DNA of 64,000 nt from positions 496,001 to 560,000 of the forward strand of contig NZ_CP032514.1 of assembly GCF_003606385.1 (NCBI RefSeq), in the 5' to 3' direction. The DNA comes from Actinomyces lilanjuaniae. Its GTDB lineage: Bacteria; Actinomycetota; Actinomycetes; Actinomycetales; Actinomycetaceae. The notes beneath the pieces were generated by a model. The model searched no databases and was not told the origin of the DNA. It saw only the letters and a program-made list of their open reading frames with translations. Shown here one piece after another: positions 24,662-33,726 of this stretch (positions are counted from its first letter, which is position 1; each line of letters opens with the position of its first letter). The position numbers were made by a program, and so were the translations under genes.

Positions 24662-26418
24662 TGGTGGTCCTCGGTGTCCATCCACCCGGTCATCTGCTGG
24701 CGCAGGGCCTCGCGCCGGGCGGGGGAGCCGGCCTGCTGCAGCTGGCGCAGGTGGTCGTCGTAGATCCTCTGGCCGGCCTCGGCCCTCCTGCCCCACCGCC
24801 TATCGCGCTTGATGTCGGGGAGACTGACGACGGTGGCCGGGTGGCCGGCGGCAGCCAGGACCGCCCGTCCCGGCGGCAGGGCGGCGACGTCGGCCTCGCG
24901 CAGCACGTGGCGGCGCTCGGTGTGGGTGGAGGTCGAGGTGCCCGACCGGCCTGACGACCAGGAGGTGCGGGCCTCCTCGTACTCCGGGGACAGGTCGGCG
25001 ACACGCCTGTTCCACCCACTGTCCTTGGAGCCTCCCAGGACGTAGACGGCCCGGGACTGCTGGTAGACCACCCTTGCCACCGTCCGGCCCCACCGCTTCT
25101 CGACCTGGGCCTCGTCCTGGAAGAACGCTGAGACGAAGATGCCCCGGCCGGCCCCCTCGGAGTAGAGGGAGTCCAGGTCGGGCAGCGGGGCGATGTTGGC
25201 TGCCTCGTCCAGCACCAGGGACAGCGGGGGAGTGAGCCTGCCCCCGGGCAGCGTGTCACTCCTCCTGCGGGCTGTGGCCACCACGTGGTCGACGAGCATG
25301 GTCGTCACCGAAGCCACCGCTCCCTCGCTCTCCGGGGAGAGCACCCACATCACGTCCCTGGAGCCCAGGAACTCGACCGCGTCGAAGGACGTCTCGCGCG
25401 GGGGCGTGAGCGCCTCCAGGACGCTGTCGATCATCACCGGCTCCAGGGCTCCCTGCATGGTGCCCTTGAACCCCGAGCTGGTCTCAGCGGCCATGTCGAT
25501 CATGAGGTCGCGCAGCGCGGAGACCATCATCTGCGAGCTGCGCGTGCCCAGGGAGTCCAGGACCTCCACCGCCTCGCTGGGGCGCGAGACCCACCGGTGG
25601 ACCGCGTCGATGTCCACCCCGGCCGCCGCCGCGGCGTGGAAGAGGTAGCCCAGGATCTGCGCGCCGCGCTCGACGAACCACCTCGTGTTGCCCGACCCGG
25701 CCCGGGTGGTGGCTCCCAGCGCGAACGCCCGGCCACGCTCACGGGCTATATTGAAGTCCTCACAGCCCAGCACCGGGTTCCACCTCACCGGCAGCGGGCC
25801 GACCGCCTGGCCCATCGGGTCGAACGCCCACGTGCGCGCCCCGGTGGTCTCCTGGCGGGCCAGCCAGGTCAGGGCCAGGCCGTCGGGCTTGGTGGAGGTG
25901 GCCAGCACCGCGCCGGGGGCCTCCAGGACCCGGCGGGTGACCAGGGACCGGGTCTTGCCGCTGCGGGTCACCGCGTAGGTGGTCTCCGGGTCCTCGTACT
26001 GCCCCCACAGGGCGCCGTCGCCGTCGTGGTCGCCCATGTAGCGGACCAGCTCCCTGCCGGCCGCCCTGCCCGCCTGGTCCGGCAGGGAGTCGCCCAGGAT
26101 CTCCCTGGCCCGTCCCACCGCCCTCCTCTCGCGCATGTCGCGGAAGCCGGCGGCCCGGGAGGCGCTGGCGCGCCCCGACGGGCGCAGCAGGCGGCGCAGG
26201 CCGGCAGCCGCGGCCCCGGTGGCTGCCAGGAGCAGCACCAGGACCGTGGCCGCCAGCAGCCACGTGCCCCGCGGGGCCTCACGCATGGCCAGGACCACCC
26301 CGGCAGTCCCCTCATAGGCTACTCCTGTCACCCGCAGGGCGGCGGCGCAGGCCGCCAGTGCCTCCGCCCCCACCGCCGCGCACCACAGCGCGGCGTCCAG
26401 CCCCTGGTCGTGCCCCAT
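24658..26418 (-). CDS. VirD4/TraG-type conjugal coupling protein
   Basis: Links the relaxosome to the transfer channel and powers DNA export. 586 aa from ATG 26418. Two N-terminal transmembrane helices (about residues 8-28 and 42-68, TWLLAATVLVLLLAATGAAA) precede the ATPase. The P-loop reads AVTRSGKT, with Ala in place of the first Gly. Walker B is SLVLDEAANIAPL (about 400). Family features such as STKPDGL, AFDPMGQ and FFQDEAQVEKRWG are present. The lack of the canonical first Gly is unusual, but TRSGKT-type loops occur in actinobacterial homologues. It overlaps the downstream gene by GTGA. Confidence 0.85.
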   Translation of the reverse strand: MGHDQGLDAALWCAAVGAEALAACAAALRVTGVAYEGTAGVVLAMREAPRGTWLLAATVLVLLLAATGAAAAGLRRLLRPSGRASASRAAGFRDMRERRAVGRAREILGDSLPDQAGRAAGRELVRYMGDHDGDGALWGQYEDPETTYAVTRSGKTRSLVTRRVLEAPGAVLATSTKPDGLALTWLARQETTGARTWAFDPMGQAVGPLPVRWNPVLGCEDFNIARERGRAFALGATTRAGSGNTRWFVERGAQILGYLFHAAAAAGVDIDAVHRWVSRPSEAVEVLDSLGTRSSQMMVSALRDLMIDMAAETSSGFKGTMQGALEPVMIDSVLEALTPPRETSFDAVEFLGSRDVMWVLSPESEGAVASVTTMLVDHVVATARRRSDTLPGGRLTPPLSLVLDEAANIAPLPDLDSLYSEGAGRGIFVSAFFQDEAQVEKRWGRTVARVVYQQSRAVYVLGGSKDSGWNRRVADLSPEYEEARTSWSSGRSGTSTSTHTERRHVLREADVAALPPGRAVLAAAGHPATVVSLPDIKRDRRWGRRAEAGQRIYDDHLRQLQQAGSPARREALRQQMTGWMDTEDHQ

Positions 26419-26441
26419 CCCACGCCCCTCCTGGAGGTCGT

Positions 26442-27050
26442 CTAGTCCTGCCTGTCTGTCCTGGTGATCCTCAGCAGCTCGACCAGCTGGGCCTCCCAGT
26501 CGGTGACCGCCACGGCCGCGTACACCGACTGGGAGGCCGGGCGGCCCGCCACCACCACCAGCGGCGGGTGCTCGAACTCCGCCTGTGGGAAGGCCAGCAG
26601 CTGCCAGTCCCGGTCCGCCCACCTCCAGGCCAGCAGCTCTGCTGACAGCAGCCGGGTGACCTCCTCCCCGGTGAGCCTGCCCACTGCCGTGGCCGCGCCT
26701 GTGGCCACACGAAGCCTGCGGGTGGCGCCGTCAGCGTCCACGACCTCGGTGTAGACGGCCCTGGCGGACGCGCCTGCGGCACCGTCCCGGGCCACGAGGG
26801 AGTCCACCAGCCTCCCGGCGAGAGGTACCAGCATCGCGGCGGGCATGAACACGTAGTCGAGGTCGGCCAGCACCTCCGCGCCGCCGCGACGGTTGATGCC
26901 GGAGTAGGTGCCCAGGAGCCTTCCCTCCTCCAGCACCGACACCACCCGCGGCGTCTCGCGCAGCGCGTAGTAGCGGGCGACGGCCTGCACCTGGCCGAAG
27001 CCATCACCGATCACCCGCCTGCCCCTGCGGGGCTGTGGTCGTCGCGGCAT
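26442..27050 (-). CDS. Transfer-operon hypothetical protein
   Basis: 202 aa from ATG 27050 with GGAGG 8 nt upstream; it overlaps the end of the VirB4 gene by 47 bp. Basic N-terminus (RRPQPRRGRR), then a compact alpha/beta body with VVSVLEEGRLLGTYSGINRR and VYTEVVDADGATRRLRVATG. No signal peptide or transmembrane segment. Unnamed genes in this position, between VirB4 and VirD4, are common in SCO6880-type conjugation clusters. No function assigned. Confidence 0.6.
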   Translation of the reverse strand: MPRRPQPRRGRRVIGDGFGQVQAVARYYALRETPRVVSVLEEGRLLGTYSGINRRGGAEVLADLDYVFMPAAMLVPLAGRLVDSLVARDGAAGASARAVYTEVVDADGATRRLRVATGAATAVGRLTGEEVTRLLSAELLAWRWADRDWQLLAFPQAEFEHPPLVVVAGRPASQSVYAAVAVTDWEAQLVELLRITRTDRQD

Positions 27051-28557
27051 GGTCCTCCACCTCACCCGTGGGAGCCCGGGGCGAGGACAGTGTCGCCACC
27101 GACGTCATGGCCTGGTTGGTGTCCCCGACCTCGAGCTCGAAGCTGCTCATGATCATCGAGCAGACTACCGGGGGAGCCGAGCCGATCTTGACCATTGCCA
27201 CGCCCTGCTCCAGGCGCAGGACCCGCTGGGCCTCCTCCTCGTCCCACCCCAGGAGCCGGCAGACCTCCACCGCGTCGTCGGCCTTCTCCTGGCGGAAGAC
27301 GACCACGGTCTGGGCCTCCTTGATCATCGCGACGGCCGGGGACCCGGCCGGGATGTCGGAGGGGTGCTGGAAGATCGTGTAGTTGGACAGGGCGATGCCG
27401 CGTGCGACCTTGGCGTTGCGGCGGGCGACCTCGGCGAACTGCCCGTCCACGACGTGCCACGCCTCGTCAATGACCAGCAGGGTCGGCACGGGCCGGGCCG
27501 AGGCGGCCAGCACCGCGCGCACCCACGTGCCGATCACGCTCATCATGATCGGCACCGCAGGCCCCTCCTCCGGCAGGGAGGAGATGTCGAAGGTGACCAG
27601 CTGGCCCTCCAGGTCGAGCCTGGGGTCGGTCGGCCCGTCGATCAGGCCCGCCAGCTCCTCGCTGACCAGCCGGTCCAGCGCGAAGCCGCAGTCCCGGCCG
27701 AAGCCGCGCAGCGTGTCCGCGCTGCCCACGCCGGGGGTCCGCGCCGCGACGTCCTCGTCGGGGTCCAGCAGGGCGTCCACGACGTGGCCCACGTGGGCCA
27801 CGTCTCCGGCCGCCTCCCCCCGCAGGACGGCGGTGCGGCGGGCGACCCTCACAGCCAGCCGCTCGACCTCGGTCAGGCCGCGGCCCATCGCCGCGGAGAT
27901 CACCGACTCCAGCAGCATCTGCTGGCCGGCCACGCCCATGCTCGTCTCCCCGGCGATCCTGGAGTCCAGGACGTTGATGCGTACCCCGCCCCCGCCGGGG
28001 CGCAGCGTCACCGGCTGGAAGCCCAGGCGCCGGGCCATCGAGGAGTACTCCCCCTCGCTCGCCTGCCCGTCGGTGCGGTCCTGCCTCTTCTTGTCCACCA
28101 CGATCACCCGGCGCCCCAGCATCATGTTGCGCAGGACCCACGCCTTCGACAGCTGGGACTTGCCGAACCCCAGGTCGCCGAAGGTCACCACGTTGGGCGA
28201 GCTGAAGCCGGGCTCCTCGGCGTAGGCCACGAAGGGGTCGTGGACCACCGGCGAGCCGGTGACCACGTCCAGGCCCAGCAGGATGCCGTGGGCGCCCGTG
28301 GGCGGGGCCACCTCGGCCATCGCCAGGCCGGCCATCTGCGTGCTCGTCGAGGCCGAGGGACGGGCCAGCGCCTGCGACAGGGCTCCCGACCGCGCCGAGT
28401 CCAGCGCCGGCAGGCGCGGCGAGGCCACGTGCCCGCCCCTGCGCGCCGGTGCCGCAGGAGCCGCGCCACCGGCCCCCGCCAGCCCCTTGCCGTCCTGCCC
28501 CGCAGGCTCCGTCTCCCTCCTCCTCCTGCTCCTGAGTCCTGCCAGCGCACCTCTCAT
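27004..28557 (-). CDS. VirB4/TraC-type conjugation ATPase
   Basis: Energises assembly of the transfer channel at the inner face of the membrane. 517 aa from ATG 28557, which overlaps the SCO6880 stop (ATGA). Walker A FGDLGFGKSQLSKA (about residue 130), Walker B LLVIDEAWHVVDG (about 370), then GIALSNYTIFQHPSDI and VVVFRQEKADD as in the C-terminal ATPase domain of VirB4/SCO6880-associated proteins. It is shorter than Gram-negative VirB4 (about 800 aa) because the N-terminal domain is replaced by about 80 disordered residues. Confidence 0.85.
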   Translation of the reverse strand: MRGALAGLRSRRRRETEPAGQDGKGLAGAGGAAPAAPARRGGHVASPRLPALDSARSGALSQALARPSASTSTQMAGLAMAEVAPPTGAHGILLGLDVVTGSPVVHDPFVAYAEEPGFSSPNVVTFGDLGFGKSQLSKAWVLRNMMLGRRVIVVDKKRQDRTDGQASEGEYSSMARRLGFQPVTLRPGGGGVRINVLDSRIAGETSMGVAGQQMLLESVISAAMGRGLTEVERLAVRVARRTAVLRGEAAGDVAHVGHVVDALLDPDEDVAARTPGVGSADTLRGFGRDCGFALDRLVSEELAGLIDGPTDPRLDLEGQLVTFDISSLPEEGPAVPIMMSVIGTWVRAVLAASARPVPTLLVIDEAWHVVDGQFAEVARRNAKVARGIALSNYTIFQHPSDIPAGSPAVAMIKEAQTVVVFRQEKADDAVEVCRLLGWDEEEAQRVLRLEQGVAMVKIGSAPPVVCSMIMSSFELEVGDTNQAMTSVATLSSPRAPTGEVEDHAATTTAPQGQAGDR

Positions 28558-30087
28558 GACAGCATCCTCTCCACCAGGGTGCGCCGCCAGGCGCGGCACA
28601 CCGGCATGACCAGCCCCAGGGCGGCGTCCTGCCTCCAGCGAAGGCGGTCCGGGGCCTCGACGTAGGAGTCGGCGAGGGCAGCCAGCACCCGCCGCTCGTG
28701 GGCGACCCGCTCCTCCTCGGAGGAGGCGTGGAACGACATCACCATCGACCACCTGGCTCCCACCGCGGCCGTGCCCGGGCGCAGGTCGCCCAGGCGCACC
28801 TGCGACGACGTCGCCTGCGTCTCCTCACTGCCGTCAGTGACCTCCGTCCTCTCCCTGGCCAGGGCCGCCCGGTCGCTGGCCACGTCCGACCTCGCCCGGT
28901 GGCGTGCCCGGCGGGCGGGCTCCAGCTCGGCGGTGACCACGAACGACCGCCTCACCCGCCCCGACAGGGCGGTCACCACCGGGTAGAGGAAGTCCTGGGG
29001 CAGCCACTGCCCCGCCACGGTCCAGGCCGGGACCTCCCAGACCGTCATCCACCGCCTGCCCCGGCCCCGTCCACGACCAGGGACCGCCGGTCAGGGCTGG
29101 TCTCGAACGCCGGGAACGCCCCGGCCCACCCCAGCTCCCCGCCCAGGCCCCTCAGGTCGTCGGCGGAGACCTCCGGGTCCATCAGGTGCCGGCACAGCGC
29201 CGCCTGGTGGCGGGTGTCCAGGGCCGCATCAGCAGCCCCAGCCCTGCGGCCCGCTCGACCGCGGCCACGGTCTGCTCGGCCGCCGCGCGCCGCAGGCCGT
29301 CCTCACCCTCCCCGTGCTCCCTCAGCGCCGCGGTGACCGGGAACCGCAGGACCACCCAGGTGCGCTGGGCGGCGGCCCGCCGGGCGACCTCGTCCACCAC
29401 CGCGGCGTAGGAGGCCACCAGCGTGGCGTCCGGGTCCGCGACCCGCTCCAGGTCCTGGCGGGCCAGCCACACGTGGTCGGTCGGGTCCCAGTCCGTCACG
29501 CTGGTCACCGTGGACACGTGGGAGGCCAGGCTCACCTCGCTGCCCAGGAACTCCAGGAACGCCGACCAGCCCGCGCCCGCCCGGCCCCGCAGCCGGGCCG
29601 GGTCACCCTGGGACTCCACCACAGTGACCAGGTAGCGGCCCCGACCTCTGCGGTCGGCTGCCCGGTCCGGCTCAGTCACTCCCACCACCAGGCCGCCCAC
29701 GGGCTCGTCAGTGCTGGTCACCGAGCCCACGCCCGCAGGGGCGGCCACGCCCCCGCCCGGTGAGAACCGCGTCAGGCCGTGCAGCCGCCGCCACGTGAAC
29801 CCCGCCCGGGCGGCCACCCACCCCCTGACCGACGATCCGCCGGTGACCCACCTGACAGGCTCCCACGGCACGCACACCGCTGCTCCCACGGCCACCACGC
29901 CGGCGGCCGCCAGGAACGCGACCATGGTCGACCCCCCGACCAGGAGCACCGCCAGTCCTGCCCCGGCCGAGACCAGCAGGCCTGCCACGTCCCCGCCCTG
30001 CGCGCGGCGGGTCCTCAGGACCCCGCGGCTGGTGGTCTCACCGCCCAGCCAGACGCTGCCGACGTTGCCGACACTGCCCGTGCTCAC
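28554..30087 (-). pseudogene. SCO6880-family conjugation membrane protein, frame-disrupted
   Basis: SCO6880-family proteins (with an N-terminal PrgI-like part) form part of the inner-membrane platform of actinobacterial type IV secretion systems. Assembled over three frames this is about 510 aa: two transmembrane helices near residues 30-75, then the soluble domain (RYLVTVVESQG; SFLGSEVS-like; TWVVLRFPV), a middle piece DTRHQAALCRHLMDPEVSAD, and a final 164 residues with WEVPAWTVAGQWLPQDFLYP and the helical ELEPARRARHRARS. The breaks are near 29230 and 29052; one extra G on the minus strand at each restores LLDAALDTRH and GAGGWMTVWEV. It starts in a GTGA overlap with the VirB6-like gene. Confidence 0.75.
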
Positions 30088-32450
30088 TGGCCCTCCTCCA
30101 CGACGCCCTCGGCGAACCTCGCTCCCTGGTAGCCGGCCGCCCGGGCCGCCGAGGCGGTCACCGTGGCCGCCGTGGCGCCCGCAGCCAGGGCCGCGCCGCC
30201 CACGCGGCCCGCCGCGCCCACGGCCGCGCCGGCGGCCCGGCGAGGAGCCGACCCCGCCGCCAGGAGGTCCCCGCCCGTCAGCCTGCTGCCCGGCCGGGAA
30301 CCACGGCGACCGACGGCCCGGAACGGGGCGCTGCCGCCACCTGCGGCGGCCCGGCCCGCCGACGCCGTGGTCCTGCCACCTGAGCCCGCCCCACGGCCCC
30401 CGTCGGCGGGGCCGTCACCGGCCCGCGCCACGGTACTGTCCCGGCTACTGGCGGTGACGCCGTCCGGCCTGGTGCCGGCTGCCGTGGCGTCCCCACCCGA
30501 GCCTCCGCCCCCACGGCTGGCGGAGGCTGCGGCCCCCGGCCCGGGGGAGGAGGCCTCCTGGGCCGCACGTCGGCCGCCGCGCGTACCGCGCCCGCTGCCG
30601 GCCGCGCTCGACCCGCCGTCCCGGGTGCTGCCACCACGGCCTGGGGCGTCCGTCCCGGCACCGTCCCGGCCCCCAGCCGTCCCGGCGCCAGCCGTGGCGG
30701 CGTCCGCCTTCCTCGGCCCTCTGCGGCTGCTCCCGCCGACGCCATCCCTGGGGGCGGCGGCACCAGCGGAGGCCTGTGAGGCGGTGCCCCGGCGGCCGGG
30801 GCCGACCTGGCCGCGGCGCGGACCCGCGCCCGACGCGGTAGTGGTCCTCCCGCCCCCTGGGACCGGGGCGCCCCGCAGCCTGGAGGACGCCCGTCCCGCC
30901 GCCGACCTCACGGCCGGCGCCATGGACCGCATCCGTGACCCGAGCATGGACCCGGCGACCGACCCGCCGACCACCCCGGCCGCCAGGCCCCGCCCGGCCC
31001 CGCCGCCGCTGCCCGCCACGGGCATGAACCGCAGCAGTCCCGCAGGAGCGAAGCACACCAGCATGATCGCCCCCAGGGCGATGACCAGCCGGAACAGGGT
31101 GCCCATCGGGTCGGTGGACCACCCGTCCGCCGACGGCGCGTTCGCAGCGGACAGCCTGACCGCCACCCCGACCATGAACAGCAGGACCGGCCGGGCGAAG
31201 ACCACGGCGACCACGGCCACCAGGGCCGCCACGTAGCGGCGCCGACCCCTCTCGGTGGACACCAGGCCACCTACCACCCCCAGGCCCACGGCCCCGAAGT
31301 AGGCCACGAGGAACTGCGTGGCGAAGACCGCCAGCAGCATCACCCCGGCCAGGAAGAAGAAGCAGCAGATCACGACCGCCCCGACGTAGCCCAGCGGGGA
31401 GTTGGCCGTGGTCAGCGCGTTGAAGGGGTCGATCAGCGACCCGGTGATCGTCTCGCCCGAGGTGCCCAGCCACCTCACGACCCCCTGGCTCAGCACGTCG
31501 GAGGCCTGCGTGCACACGTAGAGCATCGCCGGGGTGAACAGCAGCCCCAGCATGCCGCCCACCAGGCTGGCCAGGAACCTCTCCACGGCCTCCTCGGCCG
31601 GCAGGCGGCTCCTGTGCATCCGCATTATCGACACGACCGCCCCCATGGCCAGCAGGACGACACCCACCCCGGCCGCCGCCGCGTAGGTCTCCCGGAACGT
31701 GAGGTCGCCCGCGTCGAACGCCAGGCCCCGGGAGACGTAGCCCAGGCCCTCGCTGATCGCCCTGCCGGAGTCCTCCTTCAGTGTGTTGACCAGCTCGTCC
31801 AGCGCCCCCGCCGGGTTCGTCACCGCCTGGACCTGCTCCACCGAGGCCCCGGCACCCACGGCCGCCCCTGCGGCCGCCGCGGCGGCGTTGTTCTCCAGGA
31901 CGCCCCCGCCGTTCCTCTCCGAGGCGTCGTAGGCCATGTCCCCGGCCAGCTCCTGCTCGGCGAGCTCGAGGTCCCTCAGCTCCTTCTCGGAGGGGTTGTC
32001 CTCGTCGGTGTTCGGCCACCTCACGAAGTCGAACTCGTGCGCCAGCTCCCTCATCAGCGCGTCCACGTCGAGGTTGCTGATCTCGTAGTGGGTGGCGAAC
32101 GGCTGCTCGACAGTATGGAAGGAGAGCAGCTGCGGCGTCTTGCACTCACCCTCGTTCTCGGAGACGTAGACCCAGCCGCCGATACCTCCCCACCCGGCCC
32201 CCTCCCGGGCGTAGTCGATCTCCCTCAGGCAGTGGGACCACCGCAGGTCAGCCTGCTCGGTCAGCTGGGACTCGTACCCCTTCCGGGGCGGGAACCCGCC
32301 CTCCTCCGTCAGCAGGTCGTGGTTGAAATTCTTCGGGACGTCGTCGCTGTTCTCCGAGGCGTCCACGACGTCGGCGGCCACGGGCGCCAGCGGCAACGCC
32401 ACCAGGAGCACCGCCGCTACCACGCCCAGGACGCGCCCCACTACCCTCAT
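30084..32450 (-). CDS. VirB6/TrbL-like channel membrane protein
   Basis: 788 aa with a signal peptide (VVAAVLLVALPLAPVAADV, residues 8-26). An extracytoplasmic domain of about 220 residues with conserved Trp/Cys follows (RWSHCLREID; GECKTPQLL). Five or six transmembrane helices occupy about residues 255-490 (VGVVLLAMGAVVSIM; VICCFFFLAGVMLLAVF; LVIALGAIMLVCFAP). The last 290 residues are Gly/Ala/Arg-rich and disordered. This is the layout of polytopic VirB6/TrbL homologues of actinobacterial elements, the presumed DNA channel core. ATG 32450 has GAGGAGAGG upstream. Confidence 0.75.
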   Translation of the reverse strand: MRVVGRVLGVVAAVLLVALPLAPVAADVVDASENSDDVPKNFNHDLLTEEGGFPPRKGYESQLTEQADLRWSHCLREIDYAREGAGWGGIGGWVYVSENEGECKTPQLLSFHTVEQPFATHYEISNLDVDALMRELAHEFDFVRWPNTDEDNPSEKELRDLELAEQELAGDMAYDASERNGGGVLENNAAAAAAGAAVGAGASVEQVQAVTNPAGALDELVNTLKEDSGRAISEGLGYVSRGLAFDAGDLTFRETYAAAAGVGVVLLAMGAVVSIMRMHRSRLPAEEAVERFLASLVGGMLGLLFTPAMLYVCTQASDVLSQGVVRWLGTSGETITGSLIDPFNALTTANSPLGYVGAVVICCFFFLAGVMLLAVFATQFLVAYFGAVGLGVVGGLVSTERGRRRYVAALVAVVAVVFARPVLLFMVGVAVRLSAANAPSADGWSTDPMGTLFRLVIALGAIMLVCFAPAGLLRFMPVAGSGGGAGRGLAAGVVGGSVAGSMLGSRMRSMAPAVRSAAGRASSRLRGAPVPGGGRTTTASGAGPRRGQVGPGRRGTASQASAGAAAPRDGVGGSSRRGPRKADAATAGAGTAGGRDGAGTDAPGRGGSTRDGGSSAAGSGRGTRGGRRAAQEASSPGPGAAASASRGGGGSGGDATAAGTRPDGVTASSRDSTVARAGDGPADGGRGAGSGGRTTASAGRAAAGGGSAPFRAVGRRGSRPGSRLTGGDLLAAGSAPRRAAGAAVGAAGRVGGAALAAGATAATVTASAARAAGYQGARFAEGVVEEGQ

Positions 32451-32500
32451 CAGCCTCTCCTCGTCCTCTCGTCCTCGCTCAGTCAGTTCCTGCGTCCGTG

Positions 32501-33361
32501 CTACCCGGCCACGTACCGGTGGGCACCGGTCCCCAGGACGCCCATCAGGGAGTCCTGCGCACCGGCGGTCAGGAAGGTCCCGTCCTGGAAGGCGCGGTCA
32601 CCGTAGGGCTCCAGGAAGTCGAGCTGGCCGCCGTGGTCGGAGGTCTCCTCAGCGGCGACGTCCGTCAGCGACTCCACGCGCCACTCACCACCAGCCGCCA
32701 CCAGCGCGAACCGGTAGAAGAGGAGCTGCTCGGCCGGCTCCCTGGAGCGCGGGGTGGCGCCGCGCCACCCGTTGGTCTCCAGCGGGGCGTAGAGCTCGAC
32801 CTCCGCGGACGACCCCTCCTCACAGGCCAGCAGCCTCCACGCACCCCACTCGGCGCGCAGGCGGTTGACCGGCTCCGGCTCAGCCGCCTCACCCTCCTCC
32901 TCGTAGGTCTCGGCCGCCGCCACCACGGTACGCACAGGGTCGCTGTCCCCGGCCCCGGGAACCCTCTCCCAGGTCGGGGACAGGACCTCCTCCTCCAGGA
33001 GGGCCTCAAGCGCCCCGGCGCCGGCCGCGGCGTTCTGGGTGGTCACCCCGCCCAGGACCTGCTCGGTCCACCCCGCGACAGCCTGACCCGCCCCCGGGCA
33101 CGTCGCCTCGTAGCCGACACGCACGCCCGGCACGTGCTCGGACTCCCGCAGCGACCCCGACCCCGGCACCACCTCGTCCAGGGACACCTCCTCCGAGGTC
33201 TGCTCCGGCGACCCGGCAGGCCGCCCCTCCCGCGAGGCCTGCCCGCGCAGGACCACGGCTGCCACGGCGACCACGGCCACCACGACCGCCACGGCGACCA
33301 CGGCCACCAGGAGCGTCCCACGACGCCCCTCCCTCCCGGGGCGTGACACAGCGCCACTCAT
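32501..33361 (-). CDS. Single-pass membrane protein, VirB8/TcpC-like position
   Basis: 286 aa from ATG 33361 with GAGGGG upstream (a GTG at 33370 is also possible). A basic N-terminus, one transmembrane helix (LLVAVVAVAVVVAVVAVAAV, residues 16-40) and an external domain of about 240 residues ending YRFALVAAGGEWRVESLTDV. The bitopic topology, domain size and position before VirB6 suit a VirB8/TcpC-type assembly factor, but no sequence motif proves it. Confidence 0.55.
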   Translation of the reverse strand: MSGAVSRPGREGRRGTLLVAVVAVAVVVAVVAVAAVVLRGQASREGRPAGSPEQTSEEVSLDEVVPGSGSLRESEHVPGVRVGYEATCPGAGQAVAGWTEQVLGGVTTQNAAAGAGALEALLEEEVLSPTWERVPGAGDSDPVRTVVAAAETYEEEGEAAEPEPVNRLRAEWGAWRLLACEEGSSAEVELYAPLETNGWRGATPRSREPAEQLLFYRFALVAAGGEWRVESLTDVAAEETSDHGGQLDFLEPYGDRAFQDGTFLTAGAQDSLMGVLGTGAHRYVAG

Positions 33362-33380
33362 CAGACCCACCCCTCACGCG

Positions 33381-33725
33381 CTAGCTGAACAGGTTGACCA
33401 GGACCACGAATATCGCTCCCACCGCTGACAGCAGGATCAGGCCGACCGCGACGACCTGCGCGTCCCGCGAGGCGTCGGACACCGCGTCAGGGTTGTGCTG
33501 GACCCGCCGCGCCGACATGAACCTCACGAACGCCAGGACGAGACGTGCCGCCCCGTAGACGAACGCGATCCCCCACAGCCCTCCCAGCAGGGCGTACAGC
33601 CTGTTCGAGAAGTCCACGCCGAAGACCTCCAGGTTCGGCGTGGTGTGGTCGAACGGGTTGTCCACCGTGGTGGCCGGAAGCGCCACCACGGCCCTGGCTG
33701 ACAGGCCCGCCAGAACATGATCCAT
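33381..33725 (-). CDS. Small two-helix membrane protein (pilin/VirB2-like)
   Basis: 114 aa from ATG 33725, which has GGAGG 11 nt upstream; ATG 33746 would add 7 residues. Two hydrophobic helices: YALLGGLWGIAFVYGAARLV and VGLILLSAVGAIFVVLVNLF, joined by a polar loop (SARRVQHNPDAVSDAS). Small two-helix proteins at this place in SCO6880-type clusters probably form the channel or a pilin-like ring. It begins one base after the ParA-like gene's stop. Confidence 0.6.
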   Translation of the reverse strand: MDHVLAGLSARAVVALPATTVDNPFDHTTPNLEVFGVDFSNRLYALLGGLWGIAFVYGAARLVLAFVRFMSARRVQHNPDAVSDASRDAQVVAVGLILLSAVGAIFVVLVNLFS

Positions 33726-33726
33726 A

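Noticed and set aside
30163..31236. 357-codon frame opposite the VirB6-like gene
   Set aside because: Mirrors the low-complexity Gly/Arg tail of the VirB6-like protein; no independent support.
33240..33320. Apparent tandem repeat of GGCCACCACG-type units
   Set aside because: It encodes the Ala/Val transmembrane helix of the VirB8-like protein; codon bias explains the repetition.
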